A DNA stretch of 64,000 bases from Bacteroidales bacterium (GTDB taxonomy: Bacteria; Bacteroidota; Bacteroidia; Bacteroidales; P3): NCBI GenBank assembly GCA_017633985.1, contig JAGBOF010000002.1, positions 1-64,000 on the forward strand, written 5' to 3'. The notes beneath the pieces were generated by a model. The model saw only the letters and a list, made by a program, of their open reading frames with translations, was not told the DNA's origin and made no database searches. Positions within the stretch are counted from its first letter, which is position 1; every line of letters starts with the position of its first letter. The position numbers and the translations under genes are program-made. Below are positions 27,311 through 34,568 of this stretch, piece after piece.

Positions 27311-28299
27311 ACCTTGATGCCTGCTTTTTTGTTTATATGTCTGTAATATACCTTACGGCAGGTCTCGTACAAATCAAAGTTTATACGGTACAAAATATTA
27401 CACAGTATACGCATAAACACGTTTGCATTACGTTTATACATAAAATAAGTATTCTTCCAAAGTAATCTGCGTCGGAAAGCTCCTTTTTGTTGGGTTATTT
27501 TGCTTGTCACACGTATTAAAGGCAGGTTCTGCGATATTACTTTCAACAATTTGCGGTGTTGTGAAGAAGAAATACCGAAATCAATATCGGCAAAAGTTCT
27601 TACACCTAACATAACGTTGGTATAACGCTTTGCACTCCAGTTATCATCTGCCCTTTCGCTGTATTCAATGCAGGAATGTGAACTGACGAACAACCGTTTA
27701 CCATCTATCAAACCTTTAATCAAAGGAATGACAAACGAAATATATGTATAGGAATATTCTGTCAACAAACCAAGATAGGGTTTGATATTATCCATATTAA
27801 AAAGCAAAGAAAGGTAATACAACTCTCCTCTTCTGGATTTGGGAGAATAATATTCCAAGAAATCATTCAAAGAATTTATATAGCGGTTTTCATGTTTCAC
27901 TTTGTTTAAAAGGGAGTATTTAATTGCCGTAATATTTTCTTTATCAAAGGTTTTTATATCCTGCAATATCCTTTCAATACTACCGTCTAACACTTTGTCG
28001 TCATCAGATATGCACCAACACCATTTAGTTGTAACAAACAGATAGGCAATAGATATATTGGTGCACATTCCTACATTGAAATTCCAACTATTGATGAAAA
28101 TATTCTGTCTAAACTCCTGATCAAACTCTCCGTCTATCATTTTACGGACATCATAATCGGAATGATTGTCACAAATTACTATTTGATATTCACCTATATG
28201 CCCTTGGGAATAAAGATTGTGCAACAACTTTTTCAATCCTTCTTCCCTGTTAAACGTAGGTATAAGAACGGTTAAATCCTTGCCGTATTCCATATACAT
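27307..28299 (-). CDS. family 2 glycosyltransferase
   Basis: A 330-residue GT-A fold transferase. Signatures: LTVLIPTFNREEGLKKLL near the N-terminus, IVICDNHSDY, and the metal-binding CISDDDKVL (about residue 100). The C-terminal half lacks long membrane segments, so it probably acts at the cytoplasmic face of the inner membrane. Its place between rfbE and the flippase suggests that it adds tyvelose or a neighbouring sugar to the O-unit, but specificity cannot be read from sequence. A second start, ATG at 28293, is possible. Confidence 0.88.
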   Translation of the reverse strand: MYMEYGKDLTVLIPTFNREEGLKKLLHNLYSQGHIGEYQIVICDNHSDYDVRKMIDGEFDQEFRQNIFINSWNFNVGMCTNISIAYLFVTTKWCWCISDDDKVLDGSIERILQDIKTFDKENITAIKYSLLNKVKHENRYINSLNDFLEYYSPKSRRGELYYLSLLFNMDNIKPYLGLLTEYSYTYISFVIPLIKGLIDGKRLFVSSHSCIEYSERADDNWSAKRYTNVMLGVRTFADIDFGISSSQHRKLLKVISQNLPLIRVTSKITQQKGAFRRRLLWKNTYFMYKRNANVFMRILCNILYRINFDLYETCRKVYYRHINKKAGIKV

Positions 28300-28335
28300 T
28301 TATAATATATTATATGTTGAATATTACAACCCCAA

Positions 28336-29355
28336 TTACAGAGTTTGTTTAACCCAATCAAGCATTCTTTCAATTCCTTCTTCTTTGTTTACCGCAGGTT
28401 GCCACTTTATAATGTTTTGTGCCTTTGTTATATCGGCAACAAAAACCTTTTGGTCACTTTCCCGCCATTGCAACTGTTTATATTGCATTTTTATGTCAAG
28501 TTTTTGCTCCAACATGGCAAACAATTCCAACAAAGACAAAGAATTATCTATTCCTCCGCCTATATTGAAAACCTGTCCGTAAGCTTCTTTGCAGTCTTTG
28601 GCAGAAAAATACAAATTAACAACATCCGTGGCATGTAAAACATCCCTTACCTGTTTGCCTGTTCCCTGAATGGTGAAAGGTTCTTGGGCAATATTGTTTT
28701 TTATTTCCAAAGCCTTTTGGCAAAACCAACCGATCCAGCCTTGATCAAATGTTGCATGTTGATTGGTTCCGTACATGGAAGAGTGTCTGAACACTACAGT
28801 CTTTATGCCGTATATTCTGTAAAAGTCCAACAAGTACTGGTCTGCAGTACCCTTTGAGCAACCGTAAGGAGAATGAAAATCCAGATTTATAGTTTCGGGA
28901 AAACCTTTAGGATATTCCGTACAAATATAACGTGTCGGTGTTTCATCAAAATGAAACTGTTCAAAATCTCCGTAAACCTTATTGGTGGAAGAATAAAGTA
29001 TAACCGTTTGGGGTGAATACTTCCTGACAGAATCCAAAACATTGAAAGTACCCAGTGCATTGGTCTCAAAATCCTGACGCGGATTGGAAATACTTGTCGT
29101 CATTGCCACCTGACCTGCAAGATGGAAGATATAATCAGGTTTAACTTCCTTTACAATTGTCTCGACATCGTTTGCATTGCGGGTATCCGCCGAAAAGAAT
29201 TTAAATTTACCCAAACTGCGCAACCATTGCAGATTTGCATCGCTTCCGAACCTGTAAAGGTTATCCAAAACATACAAATCTTCTTTTCTTTTTAATACCT
29301 CTGCGGCTAAATTACTGCCAATAAATCCGCAACCTCCTGTAATAAGATATTTCAT
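28336..29355 (-). CDS. rfbE: CDP-paratose 2-epimerase (CDP-tyvelose forming)
   Basis: A 339-residue short-chain dehydrogenase-type enzyme that converts CDP-paratose to CDP-tyvelose with bound NAD. It begins MKYLITGGCGFIGSNLA and carries HLAGQVAMTTSISNPRQDFE, the catalytic YSSTNKVYGD and SPYGCSKGTADQY (Tyr-x-x-x-Lys), VVFRHSSMYG, DQGWIGWFCQKA and GKQVRDVLHA. These blocks are nearly those I recall from Salmonella RfbE. It lies 4 bp after rfbS. With rfbF, rfbG, rfbH and rfbS it completes the CDP-tyvelose route. Confidence 0.92.
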   Translation of the reverse strand: MKYLITGGCGFIGSNLAAEVLKRKEDLYVLDNLYRFGSDANLQWLRSLGKFKFFSADTRNANDVETIVKEVKPDYIFHLAGQVAMTTSISNPRQDFETNALGTFNVLDSVRKYSPQTVILYSSTNKVYGDFEQFHFDETPTRYICTEYPKGFPETINLDFHSPYGCSKGTADQYLLDFYRIYGIKTVVFRHSSMYGTNQHATFDQGWIGWFCQKALEIKNNIAQEPFTIQGTGKQVRDVLHATDVVNLYFSAKDCKEAYGQVFNIGGGIDNSLSLLELFAMLEQKLDIKMQYKQLQWRESDQKVFVADITKAQNIIKWQPAVNKEEGIERMLDWVKQTL

Positions 29356-29359
29356 AATA

Positions 29360-30346
29360 TTATTGTTTTGCTAATTCCTGTAATCTTTTAAATATATCAA
29401 AATCTATTTTCTTTAAAGTCAGTTCTTCAAACTTTTTTACCGAACAGCATAAATCCATTGCCTCATTTTCTCTGTACGGCAATGCACCGTAGTTAATCAA
29501 AGAACGCGAACCGATTACTGATTTCAAGTATTCAATAATTTCTTTCAACTCTGTGCTTTGTCCCGAAGCGACATTGATAATCTGTCCTTTGATTTTATCA
29601 TAATTTTGCAACAATTGAGAAATACACCATGCAAAATCTTCGGCATAAATAAAGTCTCTTTTCTGTCTGCAAGGCGTTACATTCAATTCTTTGTTTGCTT
29701 TTAACTGCTGAATTATATAAGGAATGAATTTCTGCGGATTTTGGTATTTACCGAATAAATTCCCCGGACGTACAACCGCTACAGGAAAAGAGTAGTTCCT
29801 GTAAAGCATCAATGCAGTATTGACTGTCAATTGTTTAACCAACGCATAAGGAGAATCAGGCTCTTCACGCATTGTTTCCCAATAAGGCGAAGACGTATTG
29901 CCGTATTCTTCCGATGAACCGAACTGTATAAACAACTTAAGCGTTTTGCAATCCTTATATCTGTTGTACAAATTCATCAAAACCTTAAGATTAGACGAAA
30001 TCATGGAGTCAAACAAAGATAAATCCCTTTGTGCAGTCACGATAGAAGCCAGGTTGATTATGTAATCAGGATCGGGTAAATTTGCAGGTATTTCTTGATT
30101 GATTAGATCAACACTGCATCTTTCCAAAATAAAAGGTTGTCCCGCAAAATTAATCTGCGTGATTAATTTATTAAAACGCTGTTTCAGTAAATTTTTATCG
30201 CTGATTATTTTATTATCTTGCCTTAAAAAGAAATCTTCGTCTATATTCCTGTCAATTATGTATATATTAAAATCATTAAGAAAATATTCCGTAAGGTTCT
30301 TTCCTATAAATCCGCTGCCTCCTATGATAAAAAGATTTTCTTTCAT
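29360..30346 (-). CDS. rfbS: CDP-3,6-dideoxyhexose synthase (paratose synthase type) with repeat-derived insert
   Basis: A 328-residue NAD(P)-dependent reductase that should reduce CDP-3,6-dideoxy-D-glycero-D-glycero-4-hexulose to CDP-paratose. Rossmann start LFIIGGSGFIGKNLTEYF; catalytic Ser and Tyr in QFGSSEEYG and SPYALVKQL; C-terminal QKRDFIYAEDF and NYGALPYRENEAMD match RfbS/RfbJ proteins. The downstream 2-epimerase favours paratose over abequose. Residues about 44-67 (DNKIISDKNLLKQRF, then NKLITQINF) are encoded by a family A repeat kept in frame, making the region before PDYIINLAS about 25-30 residues longer than in Salmonella RfbS as I recall it. The start overlaps rfbG by 4 bp. Whether the enzyme is active is not known. 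Confidence 0.85.
   Translation of the reverse strand: MKENLFIIGGSGFIGKNLTEYFLNDFNIYIIDRNIDEDFFLRQDNKIISDKNLLKQRFNKLITQINFAGQPFILERCSVDLINQEIPANLPDPDYIINLASIVTAQRDLSLFDSMISSNLKVLMNLYNRYKDCKTLKLFIQFGSSEEYGNTSSPYWETMREEPDSPYALVKQLTVNTALMLYRNYSFPVAVVRPGNLFGKYQNPQKFIPYIIQQLKANKELNVTPCRQKRDFIYAEDFAWCISQLLQNYDKIKGQIINVASGQSTELKEIIEYLKSVIGSRSLINYGALPYRENEAMDLCCSVKKFEELTLKKIDFDIFKRLQELAKQ
30147..30215. repeat. family A element inside the rfbS coding sequence
   Basis: On the plus strand AATCTGCGTGATT (30152-30164), then TTAAAACGCTGTTTCAGTAA (30171-30190, the family end motif), then ATCGCTGATTATTTTATTAT (from 30198). The three parts occur together elsewhere only between genes. Here the 69 bp read through without stop as rfbS residues about 44-67. 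Confidence 0.9.
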
Positions 30347-31422
30347 GAAGTCTTCTCTAAACTGTTATACTTGTCAATTTGTTCAAGACACAAGTCATAA
30401 ACATCTTCCGTCTTATAACGTTTGTACCATTCAACGGTAAGGGCTATACACTGATTGATATTCATTTTCGGTTGCCAACCCAAAGAAAAACGTGCCTTAC
30501 TTATGTCCAGCATCAATAAGTTAGCTTCATGAAGTGCATTCTTATCGGACAAATCCTTCAATTCACCGCTTCCGTAACACTTAACAACCTGCCGTGCAAC
30601 CTCCCAAACAGGAATAATACCCTCTTGAGTCGGTCCGAAATTCCAACCCTCACAGTATTCAGTAGGTTTATCCCACATCTTCATTGCAAGCAAAAGATAA
30701 CCCTGCAAAGGCTCCAGTACATGTTGCCAAGGACGGATTGCTTGCGGAGAGCGTATGCCTATAGGCTGTCCCTGCTCCAAACAACGTATGCAATCAGGAA
30801 TAATTCTGTCCGTTTGCCAATCACCGCCTCCTATAACATTGCCTGCACGTGCGGAAGCAATGGATTTATGATGCGTTTCGTATTTGTCAGGATTGAAAAA
30901 ACTCCGACGCCATGAAGAAATAGCTATCTCTGCCGCTCCTTTGGATGAAGAATATGGGTCATAGCCTCCCATAGGTTCGTTTTCACGGTATCCCCATATC
31001 TGCTCACGGTTTTCATAGCATTTATCAGTGGTTATCATTACACAAACACGGACACTCGGTGTAACTTTGACAGCTTCCATTACGTTTATACTGCCCATAA
31101 CATTGGTTTGATAGGTTTCTACGGGCTTTTCGTAAGACAGACGCACCAAAGGTTGGGCTGCAAGATGAAAAACAATCTCCGGTTGAAATGTTTTAAAAAT
31201 TTCTTTTATCCTTTGTCCGTTACAAATATCCTCACGTATGTCATTATCTATCTTCTTACCTATTTGTGTTAAAACAAAATTATCTTTATCTGTGTAAGGC
31301 TCCAGACCTATTCCCGTAACGTGTGCTCCCAATGAATGAAGCCAAACGGCAAGCCACGAACCTTTAAAGCCCGTATGCCCTGTAATAAGAACTCTTTTGT
31401 TTTTATAGAACTGTTCAAACAT
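30343..31422 (-). CDS. rfbG: CDP-glucose 4,6-dehydratase
   Basis: A 359-residue NAD-dependent enzyme that converts CDP-D-glucose to CDP-4-keto-6-deoxy-D-glucose. Visible: KRVLITGHTGFKGSWLAVWL near the N-terminus, FHLAAQPLVRLSYEKPVETY, MITTDKCYENREQIWGYREN, the catalytic DPYSSSKGAAE, SARAGNVIGGGDW and IRPWQHVLEPLQGYLLL. These are hallmark blocks of RfbG. Its stop overlaps the rfbS start (ATGA). It lies 115 bp downstream of rfbF, a gap that holds a family C repeat. Confidence 0.95.
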   Translation of the reverse strand: MFEQFYKNKRVLITGHTGFKGSWLAVWLHSLGAHVTGIGLEPYTDKDNFVLTQIGKKIDNDIREDICNGQRIKEIFKTFQPEIVFHLAAQPLVRLSYEKPVETYQTNVMGSINVMEAVKVTPSVRVCVMITTDKCYENREQIWGYRENEPMGGYDPYSSSKGAAEIAISSWRRSFFNPDKYETHHKSIASARAGNVIGGGDWQTDRIIPDCIRCLEQGQPIGIRSPQAIRPWQHVLEPLQGYLLLAMKMWDKPTEYCEGWNFGPTQEGIIPVWEVARQVVKCYGSGELKDLSDKNALHEANLLMLDISKARFSLGWQPKMNINQCIALTVEWYKRYKTEDVYDLCLEQIDKYNSLEKTS

Positions 31423-31498
31423 AATGAAAAATTTATATATTATTTCTTCTTTACCATATTATATACAAGCACCGCCAAACAACGCCATCAATATCCAA

Positions 31499-31538
31499 TG
31501 TACTACGTACTACATATAACGTACTACATAATACAGAC
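31499..31538. repeat. family C repeat between rfbF and rfbG
   Basis: TGTACTACGTACTACATATA followed by ACGTACTACATAATAC, the same theme as at 11272 and 25687. It directly abuts the rfbF stop codon at 31538. The rest of the 115-bp gap shows nothing recognisable. Confidence 0.65.
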
Positions 31539-32320
31539 TATTCCCACACTTTCCACGGTGCAGTTCCTTCGTCCCACATACGGTTCAACTCTTTATTGTC
31601 CCGTAATATATCCATAGGTTTCCAAAATCCCGTATGTTTATATGCATGCATCTTTCCTTCAGAAGCTAGTTGCTCCAACGGTTTACGTTCAAATATACAA
31701 TCGTCGTCACCCTGCGGAAGATAATCAAAAACTTCAGGTTCACAAACGAAATAACCTGCATTAACCCAAGCACCGTCTCCTGCAGGTTTTTCTTTAAATG
31801 AAGCAATCATATCAGTTGCATCATCAAGCACGACGCTTCCGAATTTACCCGCAGGTTGATACACCGTCATGGATATAAGTGCTTTGCTGTTTTCGTGTTG
31901 TCTGATTGTATCCTCTATATTTATATCGGCAACACCGTCTCCGTAGGTAAGACAAAAACGTTCATTGCCTATAAACTTTTGAATTCTTTTAATACGTCCG
32001 CCTGTTTGTGTATTAAGACCCGTATCTATCATAGTAATCTTCCAATCCTCCGAATTGGAATTGTGAATCTGCATACTGTTGTCTTTTAAATCAACGGTAA
32101 GATCGCAATTATGCACAAAATAATTGGCAAAATATTCTTTAATTATATAATGCTTGTATCCGCAACAAATAACAAACTCTTTAATTCCGTAATGTGAATA
32201 AAGCTTCATTATATGCCACAAAATAGGTTTACCGCCTATCTCAACCATTGGTTTGGGTATGATTCCCGTAACTTCGCTTAACCTTGTACCGAATCCGCCT
32301 GCCAAAATAACCGCTTTCAT
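31538..32320 (-). CDS. rfbF: glucose-1-phosphate cytidylyltransferase
   Basis: A 260-residue nucleotidyltransferase that makes CDP-D-glucose from CTP and glucose 1-phosphate, the first step of 3,6-dideoxyhexose synthesis. It begins MKAVILAGGFGTRLSEVTG, followed by IPKPMVEIGGKPILWHIMKL. Later come LTYGDGVADIN (metal-binding Asp), FKEKPAGDGAWVNAGYFVCE and DILRDNKELN. Length and blocks match RfbF. It lies 6 bp after rfbH. Confidence 0.96.
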   Translation of the reverse strand: MKAVILAGGFGTRLSEVTGIIPKPMVEIGGKPILWHIMKLYSHYGIKEFVICCGYKHYIIKEYFANYFVHNCDLTVDLKDNSMQIHNSNSEDWKITMIDTGLNTQTGGRIKRIQKFIGNERFCLTYGDGVADINIEDTIRQHENSKALISMTVYQPAGKFGSVVLDDATDMIASFKEKPAGDGAWVNAGYFVCEPEVFDYLPQGDDDCIFERKPLEQLASEGKMHAYKHTGFWKPMDILRDNKELNRMWDEGTAPWKVWE

Positions 32321-32326
32321 ATCAAC

Positions 32327-33661
32327 TTAATTTTTATTAACAAATTCTTTAATCGTATCAATCATATATTGTAATTTTTCCTGTGTCATTCCCGGATAAA
32401 CGCCTACCCAAAACGTTCGGTTCATTATCCTGTTGGTCACATTCAAATCACCTATAACCCTGTAGTCTTCGTCCTTTACGTAATTTTCAAACGAAGGGTG
32501 GCAAGTCAAATTACCTGCGAACAGATTGCGTGTCTGTATTTTCCGCTCCTCCAGATAACTTGTCAAATCATTGCGTGAAAAGTCTGCCGTATCATCCACA
32601 GTTATCAAAAAGCCGAACCAACTCGGATCAGAATTTTCTTGTTTTGCAGGAAGTATAAGCCCTTTGGTTCCTTTCAATCCGTTATACAAATAATTGAAGT
32701 TCTCCCTGCGGCGTTTAACTATATAATCCAATTTCTCCAACTGCGCACAACCTATTGAGGCTTGCAAATCCGTTGCCTTAAGATTATATCCCATGTGGGA
32801 ATATACGTATTTGTGATCATAGCCTTGAGGTAACAATCCGTACTGTTTGGTAAAGCGTTGTTTGCATGTATTGTCCGTTCCGCCTATGCACCAACAGTCG
32901 CGTCCCCAATCACGGAACGAATTAACTATCTTATGCAACAAAGGATTGTTCGTATATACCGCTCCGCCTTCTCCCATTGTTATGTGATGCGGAGGATAAA
33001 ATGACGAAGTGCCTATATCTCCTATCGTGCCCGTCTTACGTTTTACGCCGTCAATAATGTATTCCGTTCCCAAAGCATCGCAATTATCTTCCACCAACCA
33101 TAAATTGTGTTTATCACAAAACGATTTCACTTCGGCAATATTAAACGGATTTCCCAGCGAATGCGCAATCATTACGGCTTTGGTCCTACTTGACAAAGCT
33201 TTTTCCAATTCCCTTACATCTATATTATATTCGGGTATGGTAACATCCACAAACACGGGAACGGCACCGTACTGCATTATCGGAGAAACCGTTGTCGGAA
33301 AACCCGCAGCGACTGTTATCACCTCATCCTTACGTTTTATCTGTCTTTCTTTCAACAAAGGCGAAGTCAATGCCATAAACGCCAAAAGATTTGCCGATGA
33401 GCCCGAATTGCAAAGCGAACAAAACTTAACGTCCAACCATTTTGCAAAATCTTTTTCGAATTTTGTCGCCCACTGTCCCGCTGTCAGCCAAAAATCCAGC
33501 GATGAGGACACAAGGTTACACATTTCTTTTTCATCAAAATAACGTCCGCCGTAATTGACGTATGACTCGCCTGCCACAAATCCGCTGTCCTGATGTGTTT
33601 GTTTATAATATTCTGCGGTCAGCTCCAATATCTGCTGCCTTATCTCGTCTGCTTTTGTCAT
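32327..33661 (-). CDS. rfbH: CDP-4-keto-6-deoxyglucose 3-dehydrase (E1)
   Basis: A 444-residue PMP- and [2Fe-2S]-dependent dehydrase that removes the C3 hydroxyl of CDP-4-keto-6-deoxy-D-glucose. The usual PLP lysine is replaced by histidine in FYPPHHITMGEGGAV (about 221-235). Candidate cluster cysteines are C194 (VEDNCDALG), C256/C258 (DCWC) and C266 (DNTC), as in the Yersinia enzyme. It needs a partner reductase (RfbI-like), which is not in this window. I chose ATG 33661 because an earlier in-frame ATG at 33799 lies inside tRNA-Arg and the -7 box TATCTTTG (33682-33689) allows only the later start. First gene of the cluster. Confidence 0.95.
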   Translation of the reverse strand: MTKADEIRQQILELTAEYYKQTHQDSGFVAGESYVNYGGRYFDEKEMCNLVSSSLDFWLTAGQWATKFEKDFAKWLDVKFCSLCNSGSSANLLAFMALTSPLLKERQIKRKDEVITVAAGFPTTVSPIMQYGAVPVFVDVTIPEYNIDVRELEKALSSRTKAVMIAHSLGNPFNIAEVKSFCDKHNLWLVEDNCDALGTEYIIDGVKRKTGTIGDIGTSSFYPPHHITMGEGGAVYTNNPLLHKIVNSFRDWGRDCWCIGGTDNTCKQRFTKQYGLLPQGYDHKYVYSHMGYNLKATDLQASIGCAQLEKLDYIVKRRRENFNYLYNGLKGTKGLILPAKQENSDPSWFGFLITVDDTADFSRNDLTSYLEERKIQTRNLFAGNLTCHPSFENYVKDEDYRVIGDLNVTNRIMNRTFWVGVYPGMTQEKLQYMIDTIKEFVNKN

Positions 33662-33681
33662 GATAATCCTCTTTAATAATG

Positions 33682-33689
33682 CAAAGATA
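33682..33689 (-). promoter_or_regulatory. -7 promoter element of the rfb operon
   Basis: TATCTTTG on the minus strand, 21 bp before the rfbH ATG. It lies immediately after the tRNA-Arg terminator, so the operon probably starts its own transcript with a very short leader. No clear -33 TTG was seen. Confidence 0.5.
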
Positions 33690-33724
33690 TAAAAAAAAAC
33701 GGTTCCCTTAATAAGGAAACCGCT
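33690..33724 (-). terminator. terminator of tRNA-Arg
   Basis: Minus strand GCGGTTTCCTTATTAAGGGA and the following ACCG form a stem with one mismatch, followed by nine T. It lies about 30 bp past the tRNA. Confidence 0.75.
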
Positions 33725-33753
33725 AAAATTATAAAAAAACTTAATTTTTTTTG

Positions 33754-33827
33754 TGATCCCAGAAGGATTCAAACCTTCAACCGCTTGATCCGTAGTCAAG
33801 TACTCTATTCAGTTGAGCTATGGGACC
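33754..33827 (-). tRNA. tRNA-Arg (anticodon ACG)
   Basis: Cloverleaf on the minus strand: acceptor GGTCCCA/TGGGATC with discriminator A, D arm starting AGCTCAACTGAATAGAGT, anticodon stem CTTGA/TCAAG with loop CTACGGA, and T arm GAAGGTTTGAATCCTTC. Anticodon ACG, read as inosine in bacteria. CCA is not encoded. Confidence 0.93.
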
Positions 33828-33872
33828 GTTTTTAATATGAACTCGATTAAATCATATCCGATTTTCAGGGTG

Positions 33873-33902
33873 CAAAATTACAACATTTTTTCTTATCTGC
33901 AA
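33873..33902 (-). promoter_or_regulatory. promoter of tRNA-Arg
   Basis: Minus strand: TTG (33900-33902), 19 bases, TAATTTTG (33873-33880). Consensus match, about 45 bp before the tRNA. Confidence 0.6.
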
Positions 33903-34056
33903 TAAAAAATTTGATTTTTTTTGAAAACAGATTTTTAACGCATTGAAATATTGGTAATAGCACATTGATTTTTATCCGCAATACTGGGAAAAACGCCACA
34001 CTTAAGAAGTAAAAATTCAGCCTTGTATTGATTACTCATTGCCCTAAAGCATATCT

Positions 34057-34170
34057 CCGCCGCCCCGTGGCGTATTATTTCTGAAAAAAGGGTTTTTTCG
34101 GGATAAAAAAACTGTTTTTTTGACTCAAAAAATCCCTTTTTTTCAAATTAAAACGCCACGGGGCGGCGGC
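34057..34170. repeat. family B element, copy 2
   Basis: Arms CCGCCGCCCCGTGGCGT and its inverse ending CCACGGGGCGGCGG. The core runs A6-GGG-T6, then CGGGAT, A7-CTG-T7, GACTC, A6-TCCC-T7, so A and T tracts recur about every 10-12 bp. It lies between tRNA-Arg and the promoter of the riboswitch transcript. Confidence 0.9.
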
Positions 34171-34229
34171 AAAGAGTGATAAGGCGTAAAAATCCCGCTT
34201 GAAAGCACCGCCAAAATAACCGAATTTTA

Positions 34230-34261
34230 TTTGGAGCATACGGAAAATTATACTAATTTTG
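34230..34261 (+). promoter_or_regulatory. promoter of the riboswitch transcript
   Basis: TTTG (34230-34233), 20 bases, TAATTTTG (34254-34261). The transcript should start near 34268, just before the riboswitch, and carries a leader of about 300 bases. Confidence 0.65.
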
Positions 34262-34275
34262 CACCCTCAAATTTC

Positions 34276-34437
34276 GGTTCTTAATTGTATAAGATTAATA
34301 GGGAAACAGGTGTCAATCCTGTGCTGTACCCGCAGCCGTAATCTCCTTATAAATCCGTTAAACCCGAATAAAACGCCACTGTCTTAACGACGGGAAGGCA
34401 TTAACGGACGGAGTAAGCCGGAAGACCTGCCGTTTTT
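34276..34437 (+). promoter_or_regulatory. cobalamin (adenosylcobalamin-type) riboswitch
   Basis: The conserved B12 riboswitch blocks appear in order: GGGAA, GGTGTCAATCC, GTGCTGTACCCGCAGCCGTA, GCCACTG, CGGGAAGGC, then AGTAAGCCGGAAGACCTGCC. B12-bound RNA normally lowers expression of the next gene, so the 1203-residue surface protein at 34569 should be made when cobamides are scarce. About 130 bases separate it from the ATG. I did not identify the expression-platform hairpin with confidence. Confidence 0.92.
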
Positions 34438-34568
34438 TGAATTAAAATCGTAACTTTCGGGTATTAGAGTGGCGGTACAAATTATTATATTCATACACCA
34501 ACCGTTTCTTTTACGAGAAATTTACGCTTATTTATTATTTATTAACTAAATTGTATTAAGTTAAATTT

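Noticed and set aside
33662..33799. Longer rfbH starting at 33799
   Set aside because: The extension would run through the tRNA-Arg gene and its terminator, and the rfb -7 box lies downstream of that start.
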